From the NCBI RefSeq assembly GCF_030283145.1, contig NZ_JASNWE010000004.1:985704-1049703 (forward strand): a stretch of DNA of 64,000 bases, read 5' to 3'. Numbering within the stretch: position 1 is the first letter of the stretch; each line of letters begins with the position of its first letter. The notes beneath the pieces are model-generated. The model did not search any database, was not told the DNA's origin, and saw only the letters and a list, made by a program, of their open reading frames with translations. The position numbers and the translations under genes are program-made. This stretch comes from Actinomadura xylanilytica (GTDB lineage: Bacteria; Actinomycetota; Actinomycetes; Streptosporangiales; Streptosporangiaceae). Shown one piece after another: positions 8,214-15,731 of this stretch.

Positions 8214-8885
8214 CTAGTCGCCGCGCTCGAACCGGAACCCGACGCCCCGCACGGTGGTGATGTAGCGGGGACTGCCGGCGTCGTCGCCGAGCTTGCGGCG
8301 CAGCCAGGAAATGTGCATGTCGAGGGTCTTGGTGGAACCCCACCAGTTGGTGTCCCACACCTCGCGCATGATCTGTTCGCGGGTCACGACCTTGCCCGCG
8401 TCCCGGACCAGGACGCGGAGCAGGTCGAACTCCTTGGTGGTGAGCTGGAGCTCCTGTTCGCCCATCCAGGCCCGGCGCGACTCGGCGTCGATCCGGACCC
8501 CCTGGACGATCGGGGTCTCGGTGCTGCCGCGGCGCAGCAGCGCCCGGACCCGGGCCAGCAGCTCGGCCAGCCGGAACGGCTTGGTCACGTAGTCGTCGGC
8601 CCCGGCGTCGAGGCCGACGACCGTGTCGACCTCGTCGGCGCGGGCGGTCAAGATCAGGATGGGCACTCCATGCCCCTCGGCACGGACCCGGCGGGCCACC
8701 TCGAGCCCGTCCAGTTCGGGCAGGCCCAGGTCGAGAACGATGAGATCCACGCCGCCCCCGAGCGCCCGTTCCAGGGCCTGCGGCCCGTCCGGACTGACTT
8801 CAACGGTGTACCCCTCGCGACGCAGCGCGCGGGCGAGAGGCTCGGAGATGGACGTGTCGTCCTCGGCGAGCAGTACTGAGGTCAT
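8214..8885 (-). CDS. OmpR-type response regulator
   Basis: This 223-residue regulator has a receiver domain (residues 1-115), with acidic pocket LLAEDD, phospho-acceptor in LIVLDLGLPELDG (Asp near 51) and KPFRLAEL. The C-terminal winged helix ends in ITTVRGVGFRFERGD. It is the partner of the adjacent kinase and lies upstream in the same direction, so the two are probably an operon. The ATG at 8885 begins MTSVLLAEDD exactly as the family expects. TACGAT sits 6 nt before it, suggesting a leaderless mRNA. Confidence 0.94.
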   Translation of the reverse strand: MTSVLLAEDDTSISEPLARALRREGYTVEVSPDGPQALERALGGGVDLIVLDLGLPELDGLEVARRVRAEGHGVPILILTARADEVDTVVGLDAGADDYVTKPFRLAELLARVRALLRRGSTETPIVQGVRIDAESRRAWMGEQELQLTTKEFDLLRVLVRDAGKVVTREQIMREVWDTNWWGSTKTLDMHISWLRRKLGDDAGSPRYITTVRGVGFRFERGD

Positions 8886-8891
8886 GAACCG

Positions 8892-8897
8892 ATCGTA
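8892..8897 (-). promoter_or_regulatory. -10 hexamer for leaderless response regulator mRNA
   Basis: TACGAT on the minus strand is 6 nt before the ATG at 8885, and there is no Shine-Dalgarno sequence. Confidence 0.4.
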
Positions 8898-8935
8898 TGG
8901 CCATTCATGAACGTTTCCCGGCAGCCGCCGCGCTC

Positions 8936-8963
8936 TTGACCTGCGGTTTGCCACTCGTAGTAC
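8936..8963 (+). promoter_or_regulatory. candidate sigma-70-type promoter for the 9010 gene
   Basis: TTGACC at 8936-8941 and TAGTAC at 8958-8963 are separated by 16 bp, pointing toward the membrane-protein gene whose GTG is 47 nt downstream. Confidence 0.4.
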
Positions 8964-9009
8964 ATCCTCGAATACGGACACACCACAAGCAATCCGGAGG
9001 TAACCGTAC

Positions 9010-9471
9010 GTGCCGCCACTCCGGCAGGATGTCGCCCGGCCGGTGGCGGCAGTCCTCCTCCTCGCTCTGGCCGCGCTGCACTTCCAGGCCGTCCCCGGCG
9101 GATTCGGCACCGAGTCCTATTTGGGGGTCTTCCTGATCCTGGCCGTGATCACGGCGCTGGCCGGGGTCGCCGCCTTCCTGCTGGACGATCGCGACCGCGT
9201 CTGGTGGTACGCGCTGGCCCAGGGCGCGGCGAACCCGCTCGGCTACCTGTGCAACCGGCTCACCGGGCTGCCGCTGGCCGGGGACGTCCCCGAGCGCTGG
9301 TACGGGGCGCGGGCCGGATGGTCGCTGGTCTTCCTCGGCGTGCTGCTGTTCGTGCTGGCGCTGGGGGTGCTCATCGCCCGGCACCGGCGCCGCCGGCTGC
9401 CGCAACCCGTGCTGTCGGCGGACGACCGGGACCTGTTGTCGATCCCGCGACCGGGCCGCTCGGGAAGGTGA
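9010..9471 (+). CDS. four-helix membrane protein of unknown function
   Basis: This 153-residue protein has four predicted membrane segments: near residues 12-27, 38-56, a weaker one around 66-80, and a strong one near 103-122. A basic RHRRRR stretch and a short cytosolic tail follow. The GTG at 9010 has an excellent ribosome site (CGGAGGTAACC). It is divergent from the two-component pair and convergent with the trehalose-synthase-like gene. I do not recognise a family beyond generic actinobacterial integral membrane protein. Confidence 0.75.
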   Translation: MPPLRQDVARPVAAVLLLALAALHFQAVPGGFGTESYLGVFLILAVITALAGVAAFLLDDRDRVWWYALAQGAANPLGYLCNRLTGLPLAGDVPERWYGARAGWSLVFLGVLLFVLALGVLIARHRRRRLPQPVLSADDRDLLSIPRPGRSGR

Positions 9472-9479
9472 TCCGGGAA

Positions 9480-9516
9480 CGTCTGGACACGCCCGAACGT
9501 CGGGACACGCCAGACG
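9480..9516. terminator. hairpin between convergent genes
   Basis: The outer stem CGTCTGG (9480-9486) pairs with CCAGACG (9510-9516). A smaller inner hairpin CCCGA/TCGGG lies at 9492-9504. It separates the membrane-protein gene from the convergent TreY-like gene. Confidence 0.45.
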
Positions 9517-9522
9517 AGCCCG

Positions 9523-11385
9523 CTATGAACGCATCTCCTTGGGTACGAGCAGCGCCACCGGCAGGCGTTCGAGCACGTCGCCGAGGTCGAGGACGGGTCC
9601 CCAGAGCAGGGCGCCGGTGAGCACGTCCCGCCAGCCCTGGTAGCCGAGGTCCAGCGTGGTGCCCTTCCAGCCGCCCAGGCGCTCCAGCCCGACGGGCAGC
9701 CTCGTCGCCACTGTGAGCGCGTTCCCCCGCCAGAACGCCACGGCGTGCTCGGCGGCGGGCCCGGCGGCGGGGAGCGGCCGGTACGCCGTGGCCGGGTCGT
9801 TCACCAGGGGCGGCCCGTGGTCGGGGACCGGCTCGTACTCGGCGGCGGGACTGTGCGCCGCGGCCGGATCCCATTCGACGGGCGGGCCGTACCAGTCGGG
9901 ATGTTCCCGGCGCTGGCGCAGCGCCCGCGAGGTGACCAGCAGCTTCTCGTCGTCCAGGCCGCGCGGCGGGCGCCCGCTGTCGAGCCGGAGGAGGCGGTCG
10001 CGCCGCCACGCGTGGTCGACGGGCCGCAGGTTGTCGGGGCCCGCGACCGCGAACCCGGTCAGCTCGCAGCCCTGGTAGACGTCCGGGACGCCCGGCATGG
10101 TGAGCTGGACGATCTTCTGCCCGAGCGTGTTGATCCGCGCGTACGGCTCCAGCAGGTCGACGAACGCGCCCACGTCGGCCATCAGGGCGCGATCGTCGAG
10201 CACCTGGCGGGCCCGCGCGGCGATGCCCGCCTCGTACGCGCGGTCCGGGACGGCCGCGGTGGTCCGGGTGCCGGCCGCCCGCGCCGCCCTCACCAGGAAC
10301 GCCGTCAGCCGGTCGAAGGTGAGCGGCCAGGCGCCGACGAGCGTCTGCCACATCAGGTAGTCGAGATCGGGCTCCAGCGGCGACCCCGTCCCGGCACCGG
10401 CACCGCCCGTCCCACCGCCCGTCCCACCGTCCGCGACGGCGCACCGGGCCTGCCAGCGGGTGACGGCGTCGGCCCAGGGGCCGGGCATCTCGGCGAGGAC
10501 GGCGAACCGGGCCCGGACGTCCTCCTGGTGCTCGGTGTCGTGGTCGGACAGGGCCGTCATCGTGGACGGCCAGTCGCGGACGAGGCGTGCACAGTGCGCG
10601 TGGAAGGCGTCCGGGGCGACGGTGAACCGCCCTGGGGCGTGGCCGGCGCCGATGTCGTCGAGCGAGGCCGCGCCGCCGCCGGTGAACGACATCCGGAGGT
10701 CGGCGAGCGGCTTCTCCCCCTCGCGGTCGACGAACAGGCCGTTCACCATCGCGAGCGAGTCGTACCCACTGGTGCCCGCGCACGGCCAGTCGCCCGGTAC
10801 GCGCTCCTCCCCGGCAGCCGCCTTCTCCAGCAGGATCCACTTGCCGGGAAGCCGCTCGGCGAGGCGCTCCAGGTAGCCGCGCGGGTCGCTCAGGCCGTCG
10901 GGATCGTCGATCCGCAGCCCGTCCACCAGCCCTTCGGAGACGAGCCCCAGCAACGGCCCGTGCGGCCGTTCGAAGATCTCGGGATCGTCCGCACGCGCTG
11001 CCACCCCGGATGGGGGCGTGGACGTGGAGACGGGTGCGGGGAGCACATCGACCAGCACGCCCAGCCCATGCGCGCGGAACCGGGCCGCCATCGCGCGGAA
11101 CGCCTCCAGGCCCCCGAGCTCCTCCGACAGCCGCACGTGACCGTCCACGGGCACGGTGACGGCGGCGGACGCGGGCCCCCGCGCCACCGCCGCCGGCTGG
11201 AGCACGGGCGACAGGTGGACGTGCGACACCCCGAGAGCCATCAGGTACGGGGCGAACGCGGCGGCCTCGGCGAAGCCGAAGCGCTCGTCCGCGGTGCCGC
11301 ACAGGCGCAGGCGGTAGGACCCGGCGGGCGCCGGGAGCTCCGAGGCGTCATGCACCTTGGACCACATCCCCTCAAATCGTCCCAA
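9523..11385 (-). CDS. shortened maltooligosyltrehalose synthase (TreY)-like protein
   Basis: This 620-residue GH13 protein resembles TreY, which isomerises the reducing end of maltodextrin to trehalose, but is well short of the usual 750-800. Recognisable parts are an N-terminal YRLRL plus ALGVSHVHLSPVLQ segment, nucleophile region VDGLRIDDPDGLSDPRGYL (usually RIDHPDG), acid/base region WILLEKAA with GDWPCAGTSGYDSLAMVNGL, and region IV SDHDTEHQEDVRARF. Region I, normally DIVPNHM, reads VDVLPAPVST and much of domain B is absent. Pro/Ala-rich low-complexity sequence interrupts the C-terminal part. No treX or treZ is nearby. It may be a diverged or inactive paralogue. The start is uncertain (TTG at 11385, or ATG six codons later). 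Confidence 0.8.
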   Translation of the reverse strand: MGRFEGMWSKVHDASELPAPAGSYRLRLCGTADERFGFAEAAAFAPYLMALGVSHVHLSPVLQPAAVARGPASAAVTVPVDGHVRLSEELGGLEAFRAMAARFRAHGLGVLVDVLPAPVSTSTPPSGVAARADDPEIFERPHGPLLGLVSEGLVDGLRIDDPDGLSDPRGYLERLAERLPGKWILLEKAAAGEERVPGDWPCAGTSGYDSLAMVNGLFVDREGEKPLADLRMSFTGGGAASLDDIGAGHAPGRFTVAPDAFHAHCARLVRDWPSTMTALSDHDTEHQEDVRARFAVLAEMPGPWADAVTRWQARCAVADGGTGGGTGGAGAGTGSPLEPDLDYLMWQTLVGAWPLTFDRLTAFLVRAARAAGTRTTAAVPDRAYEAGIAARARQVLDDRALMADVGAFVDLLEPYARINTLGQKIVQLTMPGVPDVYQGCELTGFAVAGPDNLRPVDHAWRRDRLLRLDSGRPPRGLDDEKLLVTSRALRQRREHPDWYGPPVEWDPAAAHSPAAEYEPVPDHGPPLVNDPATAYRPLPAAGPAAEHAVAFWRGNALTVATRLPVGLERLGGWKGTTLDLGYQGWRDVLTGALLWGPVLDLGDVLERLPVALLVPKEMRS

Positions 11386-11459
11386 ACCATGCTTCCCGCT
11401 GAGGGGTGGCTCACACCGATCGGGATGGCACTGGTCAGAACGGACATCCGTGGGTTACC

Positions 11460-11478
11460 TTAGGGGAGCCTTACCTTA
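11460..11478. promoter_or_regulatory. iron box (DtxR/IdeR-type operator)
   Basis: The 19 bp starting TTAGGGGAGCC and ending TTACCTTA match the actinobacterial iron-box consensus (TTAGGTTAG-S-CTAACCTAA) at about 15 of 19 positions. It lies 66 nt upstream of the bacterioferritin-associated ferredoxin gene, the expected target. In other actinobacteria DtxR/IdeR regulators act on iron-storage genes. Confidence 0.6.
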
Positions 11479-11543
11479 ATGAGGGGCCCCTAAGCATCCG
11501 GCGGCCCCGCCGGCCGCCCACCGCATGAGAGGTCCCCCAGCGC

Positions 11544-11846
11544 ATGTACGTCTGCGTCTGCAACGCCGTCACGGAGGACGACGTGCGCGACTGCCTGGCC
11601 CACGGCGGCAGCCGCTCGGCGAAGGACGTCAAGGCCGCCTGCGGCATGCTGCCCGGCTGCGGATCGTGCACCAAGCGGCTGCACGCCATGGTCAGCGAGC
11701 ACCGCACGGCCAGCGAGCTGGTGGACGCCCTCACCGGCGGCCCCGCCCCCCTCGAACTCGCCCCTGAGCTTCCCCGCGAAGTCCCGGTGGGCGACACCCC
11801 GATGATCGAGCTCGAGAGGGGTTCCGCGCCGCAGACCGCCGCCTGA
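11544..11846 (+). CDS. bfd: bacterioferritin-associated ferredoxin
   Basis: This 100-residue [2Fe-2S] protein is expected to reduce the iron core of bacterioferritin and release Fe2+. The cluster ligands Cys4, Cys6, Cys39 and Cys42 are present (MYVCVCNAV and GMLPGCGSC). The Bfd fold covers residues 1-60, followed by an actinobacterial acidic tail of about 40 residues. The ATG at 11544 follows an AGAGG sequence. It lies just upstream of bfr on the same strand and below an iron box. Confidence 0.92.
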   Translation: MYVCVCNAVTEDDVRDCLAHGGSRSAKDVKAACGMLPGCGSCTKRLHAMVSEHRTASELVDALTGGPAPLELAPELPREVPVGDTPMIELERGSAPQTAA

Positions 11847-11951
11847 GGCAGCTCCGAAGCCGTCCGCACCGGCCGTCCTCCCCGATGAGGACACGCCCCG
11901 TGCGGGGGTCAGTGCTGCCCGAGGAACGGGTCCCATGGAAGCATGGGCGAT

Positions 11952-12449
11952 ATGGAAGGCGACAAGGACATCATCGCGCTGCTCAACGAGCAGCTCACCG
12001 CGGAGATCACCGCGATCAACCAGTACTTCCTGCACGCGAAGATGCAGGAGAACTGGGGCTTCACCCGCATGGCCGAGCACACCCGGGCCGAGTCCTTCGA
12101 CGAGATGCGGCACGCCGAACGGCTGACCGACCGCATCCTGTTCCTCGAGGGCCTGCCGAACTACCAGAAGATCGGCACGCTGCGCATCGGGCAGACCGTC
12201 TTCGAGCAGCTCGAGGCCGACATGAAGGTCGAGCTGGAGGCCGTGGCCCGGCTGCGGCCCGGCGTCGAGCTGATGCGCTCGCGCGGCGACATCACCTCCG
12301 CGCGGATCTTCGAGGAGATCCTCGCCGACGAGGAAGAGCACATCGACTACCTGGAGACCGAGATCGCGCTCGTCGCCGCGCTCGGCGAGCAGAACTACCT
12401 CCAGCGCCTCACCGGTGCCCCGGGCGAAGGCACCCCCAAGCCCGTCTGA
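11952..12449 (+). CDS. bfr: bacterioferritin
   Basis: This 165-residue haem-containing ferritin stores iron as a 24-mer. Starting at ATG 11952 (MEGDKDII) puts the first ferroxidase ligand at Glu18, as in E. coli Bfr, and places GGAAG about 11 nt upstream. ATG at 11943 would add three residues. Ferroxidase residues occur in TAEITAINQYFLH, DEMRHAERL (with the haem-ligand Met) and EEILADEEEHIDYLETE. Downstream of bfd, which supplies electrons for iron release. Expression is probably iron-dependent through the upstream iron box. Confidence 0.95.
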   Translation: MEGDKDIIALLNEQLTAEITAINQYFLHAKMQENWGFTRMAEHTRAESFDEMRHAERLTDRILFLEGLPNYQKIGTLRIGQTVFEQLEADMKVELEAVARLRPGVELMRSRGDITSARIFEEILADEEEHIDYLETEIALVAALGEQNYLQRLTGAPGEGTPKPV

Positions 12450-12546
12450 CCTGCCCCCGGCGGCCTCCAGAGACCCCACCGCCTTCGGGGCCGGCGTCTC
12501 CGGGGGAACTTCCAGGACGAGCGCTCCCGGCGGTGGACCGGCCTTC

Positions 12547-13653
12547 TCAGGCCGGTCCGCCGCCGGCGGCGTTCCCGGGGCCGTCCGGCGCGTCCGGCGT
12601 GTGCGGAGCGGCCGGAGCGGCCGGAGCGGCCGGGTTTCGGGTGGAGCGGCGCAGGACGGACGGCTGGATGATGCCGAGGCCGCGGACCGGACGCCGGACG
12701 ATCTTGGTGACCTCCAGCCCCGGCTCCCCCTCCAGCGCCGCGGCCAGCTCGGTGTCGATCACGACCGAGCCGGGCCGGGCCAGCTTGGTCAGCCGCGCGG
12801 CCAGGTTCACGGTGGTCCCGAACATGTCGCCCATCAGCGGCAGCACCGGGCCGTAGGCCACGCCGACCCGGACGTCGGGCACCTCGATCTCGTCCTGGAT
12901 CGTCTCGGCGATCGCGAGCGCGATCTCGCCGCCCACCAGCGGCGAGTCCGCGCAGAACAGCACCTCGTCGCCGAGCGTCTTGACCAGCCGCCCGCCGCAC
13001 GAGGCGACGATGTCGGAGGCGGTCTCCTCGAACCACTCCACCACCCGGGCCAGCTCCAGCTCCTCCAGGTCGCGGCTCACCTGGGTGAACGACACCATGT
13101 CGGCGAAGCCCACGGTCGTCAGCGTGCGTCCCGCCGCGACCGCGCCGGGCTCGCCCTGCGCGGCGGCCTCGCGGGTGGACGCGGCGGCGATGGCGCGGGT
13201 CCCGGCGGCGGCGAGCTGGCGCCGCCAGGCGTGCACCACCAGCGGCTCGAACTCGCCGATGTGCTTCTCGGCGATGTCGACGATCGAGCCGACCGCCTCG
13301 GCGGTGGGCGGCTCCTGCGGGTCCTGGCTCAGCATCCCGCCGAGCAGGTTGACCTGCCATTCGGCCAGCCGGGTCATGGTCTGCCCGAACGCCCGGACGA
13401 GCCGGATCACGCCGTCCTCGTCGAGCACCCCGTCGTCCATGAGCCGCCGGATCCGGCACAGCGCGGCGACGTCGCCCTCGGTGTAGGCGATCACTTCGTC
13501 CGGCATCGAGGGGTAGCCGAACGCCCGCCACACCCGGCCGGAGAACTCCCGGGTGACCCCGGACAGCCGCACCGCGTCGACCCGGGTGTAGCACAGCTCG
13601 CCACCGAGCAGGAGTTCCTCGATCTCCTTCGGGTCCGGCAAACCTGCTGCCAT
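12547..13653 (-). CDS. class III adenylate/guanylate cyclase with N-terminal regulatory domain
   Basis: This 368-residue soluble protein has an N-terminal helical domain (residues 1-155, with MDDGVLDEDGVIRLVRAFGQ resembling other actinobacterial cyclase regulatory regions). A catalytic domain follows from about 175. Metal-binding Asp residues are in VGFADMVSFTQ and KTLGDEVLFCA. The transition-state Asn/Arg are in GTTVNLAARLTKL. These core residues look intact, so cAMP synthesis is plausible; GTP specificity cannot be excluded. The C-terminus is an Ala/Pro-rich tail. ATG 13653 has GAGGGG about 7 nt upstream. Confidence 0.88.
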   Translation of the reverse strand: MAAGLPDPKEIEELLLGGELCYTRVDAVRLSGVTREFSGRVWRAFGYPSMPDEVIAYTEGDVAALCRIRRLMDDGVLDEDGVIRLVRAFGQTMTRLAEWQVNLLGGMLSQDPQEPPTAEAVGSIVDIAEKHIGEFEPLVVHAWRRQLAAAGTRAIAAASTREAAAQGEPGAVAAGRTLTTVGFADMVSFTQVSRDLEELELARVVEWFEETASDIVASCGGRLVKTLGDEVLFCADSPLVGGEIALAIAETIQDEIEVPDVRVGVAYGPVLPLMGDMFGTTVNLAARLTKLARPGSVVIDTELAAALEGEPGLEVTKIVRRPVRGLGIIQPSVLRRSTRNPAAPAAPAAPHTPDAPDGPGNAAGGGPA

Positions 13654-13886
13654 CGTCTGCCCCTCAGCCCGCCGCCGGGGACGCCCGCGGCATCGTGGTC
13701 CAGTTCATCGTCGGGCGGTCTCCCGGTCACGAAACGGCCCGTTGTGTGCCGCTTTCCCACGCCATATCGTCGCAGATCCGGTGCCCAGTCCGAGGTCAGG
13801 ACGACAATTCCGCTCAATCCGTCGTCCGGCCCCGGGCGGCGGGCCCGCGCGGACGGGCGTCCGGGCCGTCCCCCGGGCGCGGCCGT

Positions 13887-14780
13887 TCACGGGGCCGCCG
13901 TCCCGCGCACGTGCACGACGTCACCGGCGCTGACGGGCCGCTCCCCGCGGGGCCCGGCGACCACGAGGCGGCCCGCGGTGTCGATGTCGGACGCCGTCCC
14001 TTCCAGGGCCGCGTCGCCGGGCAGCTCGACCCGGACCTCGCGGCCGAGGGTGCGGCACAGCTCCTTGTAGGCGGTGCGCAGCCCGCTGGTCTCGGGGTCG
14101 CCCTCCAGCGCGACCCACTCGCGGTACCAGGTCGCGAACTCGCGCAGGATCGCGCGCAGCAGCGGCGCCCGGTCGCTGAGCGGCGCGCCCTCGATCGCCA
14201 GGGAGGTCGCGGTGGGCACCGGGAGCTCGTCCTCGCGCAGCCCCACGTTCAGCCCGACGCCGACGACGAGCGCGTCGTCGAACTTCTCGACCAGGATCCC
14301 GGCCAGCTTCCGCTCGCCCACCAGCAGGTCGTTCGGCCACTTCAGCCGGACGTCGACGGCGGCGGCGCCGGTCCGCTCCCGGTCGGCGGCGGGGGCGAAG
14401 AACCCCTCGCCCTCCTGTGACCACATGGTCATCCTGCGGACGGCGGTGGCCACCGCGACCCCGGTGAGCAACGGCGCCCAGCCGAGCCGCGCCGCCGGGA
14501 CGGCGGGCCGCAGCAGCAGCGAGAACATCAGCCCGGAGCGCGGCGGGGCGGCCCAGGGGCGCCCCAGCCGGCCCCTGCCCGAGGTCTGGAGCTCGGTCAC
14601 CAGGACGGTGCCCTCGGGCGCCCCGTCCCTGGCCACGGCCGCGAGGTCGGCGTTGGTGGACCCGGTCTCGGGCACGACGCGGACGTCCCGCCACAGCGAG
14701 CCCTCCCCCACGAGCGCGCGCCGGAGCGCCGCCTCGTGCAGGGGCGGCCGGTCGAGGTCGGCATACGGTGAGTCGCTCAC
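13887..14780 (-). CDS. birA: biotin-[acetyl-CoA-carboxylase] ligase
   Basis: This 297-residue enzyme activates biotin with ATP and attaches it to the carboxyl-carrier Lys, here presumably that of the carboxylase encoded at 45123. Motifs: VVPETGSTNADL at about residue 35, the biotinyl-AMP loop TSGRGRLGRPWAAPPRSG, and LKWPNDLLVGERKLAGIL. There is no N-terminal DNA-binding domain, so it is a group I ligase rather than a repressor. The GTG at 14780 gives VSDSPYADL; a second GTG is one codon upstream. It is divergent from the enoyl-CoA hydratase gene. Confidence 0.93.
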   Translation of the reverse strand: MSDSPYADLDRPPLHEAALRRALVGEGSLWRDVRVVPETGSTNADLAAVARDGAPEGTVLVTELQTSGRGRLGRPWAAPPRSGLMFSLLLRPAVPAARLGWAPLLTGVAVATAVRRMTMWSQEGEGFFAPAADRERTGAAAVDVRLKWPNDLLVGERKLAGILVEKFDDALVVGVGLNVGLREDELPVPTATSLAIEGAPLSDRAPLLRAILREFATWYREWVALEGDPETSGLRTAYKELCRTLGREVRVELPGDAALEGTASDIDTAGRLVVAGPRGERPVSAGDVVHVRGTAAP

Positions 14781-14831
14781 CACACCATCCAACCCCACCG
14801 GCCCCGGGTGCCCCCGGCCGGGGAAGCGATC

Positions 14832-14837
14832 TAGAGT
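14832..14837 (+). promoter_or_regulatory. -10 hexamer for leaderless enoyl-CoA hydratase mRNA
   Basis: TAGAGT lies 7 nt before the GTG at 14845, with no ribosome-binding site between them. Confidence 0.45.
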
Positions 14838-14844
14838 GACCGGC

Positions 14845-15627
14845 GTGGACGGAGTGGCGCTGAGGCGCGAAGGGCAGGGCGGCCACGTCGCCGAGATCGT
14901 GCTGGACCGGCCGGAGGCGCTGAACGCCCTCTCGACGGCGATGGCGCGGCGGCTGGCCGCGGTGTGCGCCGAGGTGGCGGCCGACCCGTCCGCGCGGGCC
15001 GTGGTGCTGAGCGCGGCGGGCGAGCGGGCGTTCTGCGTGGGCGCCGACCTCAAGGAGCGCAACACGATGAGCGACGCGGAGATCCTGGCGCAGCGCCCGG
15101 TCTTCCGCGCCGCGTTCGGCGCGGTGCTCGACCTGCCGCAGCCGGTCGTCGCGGCCGTGCACGGGTACGCGCTCGGCGGCGGCTGCGAGCTCGCGCTGTC
15201 GTGCGACGTGATCGTGGCCGACGGGACCGCGGTGTTCGGGCTGCCCGAGGTGGGCGTCGGGCTGGTCCCCGGGGGCGGCGGCACCCAGCTCGCCGTCCGG
15301 CGGCTCGGGCCGGGCCGCGCCGCCGACCTGGTGCTGACCGGCCGCCGCCTCGCCGTCGCGGAGGCGCGCGAGTACGGGCTGGTCGACCGGAGCGTCCCCG
15401 CCGGGACGGCGCGCGAGGAGGCCCTGGCCGTCGCCGGGACGATCGCCGGGAACTCCCCCGCCGCCGTGCGGGCGGCCAAGCGCGCGATGCGGCTCGGCGC
15501 CGAGGGCAGCCTGGCCGCCGGGCTCGACATCGAGGACAACGCCTGGCGCACCCTCGCGCTCTCCGCCGACCGCCGCGAGGGCATCGCCGCCTTCAACGAC
15601 AAGCGCAGGCCGAACTGGCCGTCGTAG
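14845..15627 (+). CDS. enoyl-CoA hydratase/isomerase
   Basis: This 260-residue crotonase-fold protein hydrates 2-enoyl-CoA in fatty acid or amino acid breakdown. Motifs: RPEALNALSTAMARRL, the oxyanion-hole segment AFCVGADLKER, and HGYALGGGCELALSCDVIVA. The second catalytic Glu is in LPEVGVGLVPGGGGTQ. The GTG at 14845 is favoured because a TAGAGT hexamer sits 7 nt upstream (leaderless). It is divergent from birA and convergent with ppc. The exact substrate is unknown. Confidence 0.9.
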   Translation: MDGVALRREGQGGHVAEIVLDRPEALNALSTAMARRLAAVCAEVAADPSARAVVLSAAGERAFCVGADLKERNTMSDAEILAQRPVFRAAFGAVLDLPQPVVAAVHGYALGGGCELALSCDVIVADGTAVFGLPEVGVGLVPGGGGTQLAVRRLGPGRAADLVLTGRRLAVAEAREYGLVDRSVPAGTAREEALAVAGTIAGNSPAAVRAAKRAMRLGAEGSLAAGLDIEDNAWRTLALSADRREGIAAFNDKRRPNWPS

Positions 15628-15723
15628 GCCGGGTCAGCCGAGCGGCCCGGCCATCTGCTCGGCCATGTGGACGACGGACCTGCCGCCGATGTCCTCCCGG
15701 CCGGCGGGGACGGCCGGCCTGAT
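15627..15723. terminator. two hairpins between convergent ech and ppc
   Basis: GGCCGGG (15627-15633) pairs with CCCGGCC (15646-15652), and GGCCGGC (15699-15705) with GCCGGCC (15713-15719). They fill most of the 104-nt gap between two convergent genes. Confidence 0.4.
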
Positions 15724-15731
15724 CACCACCA

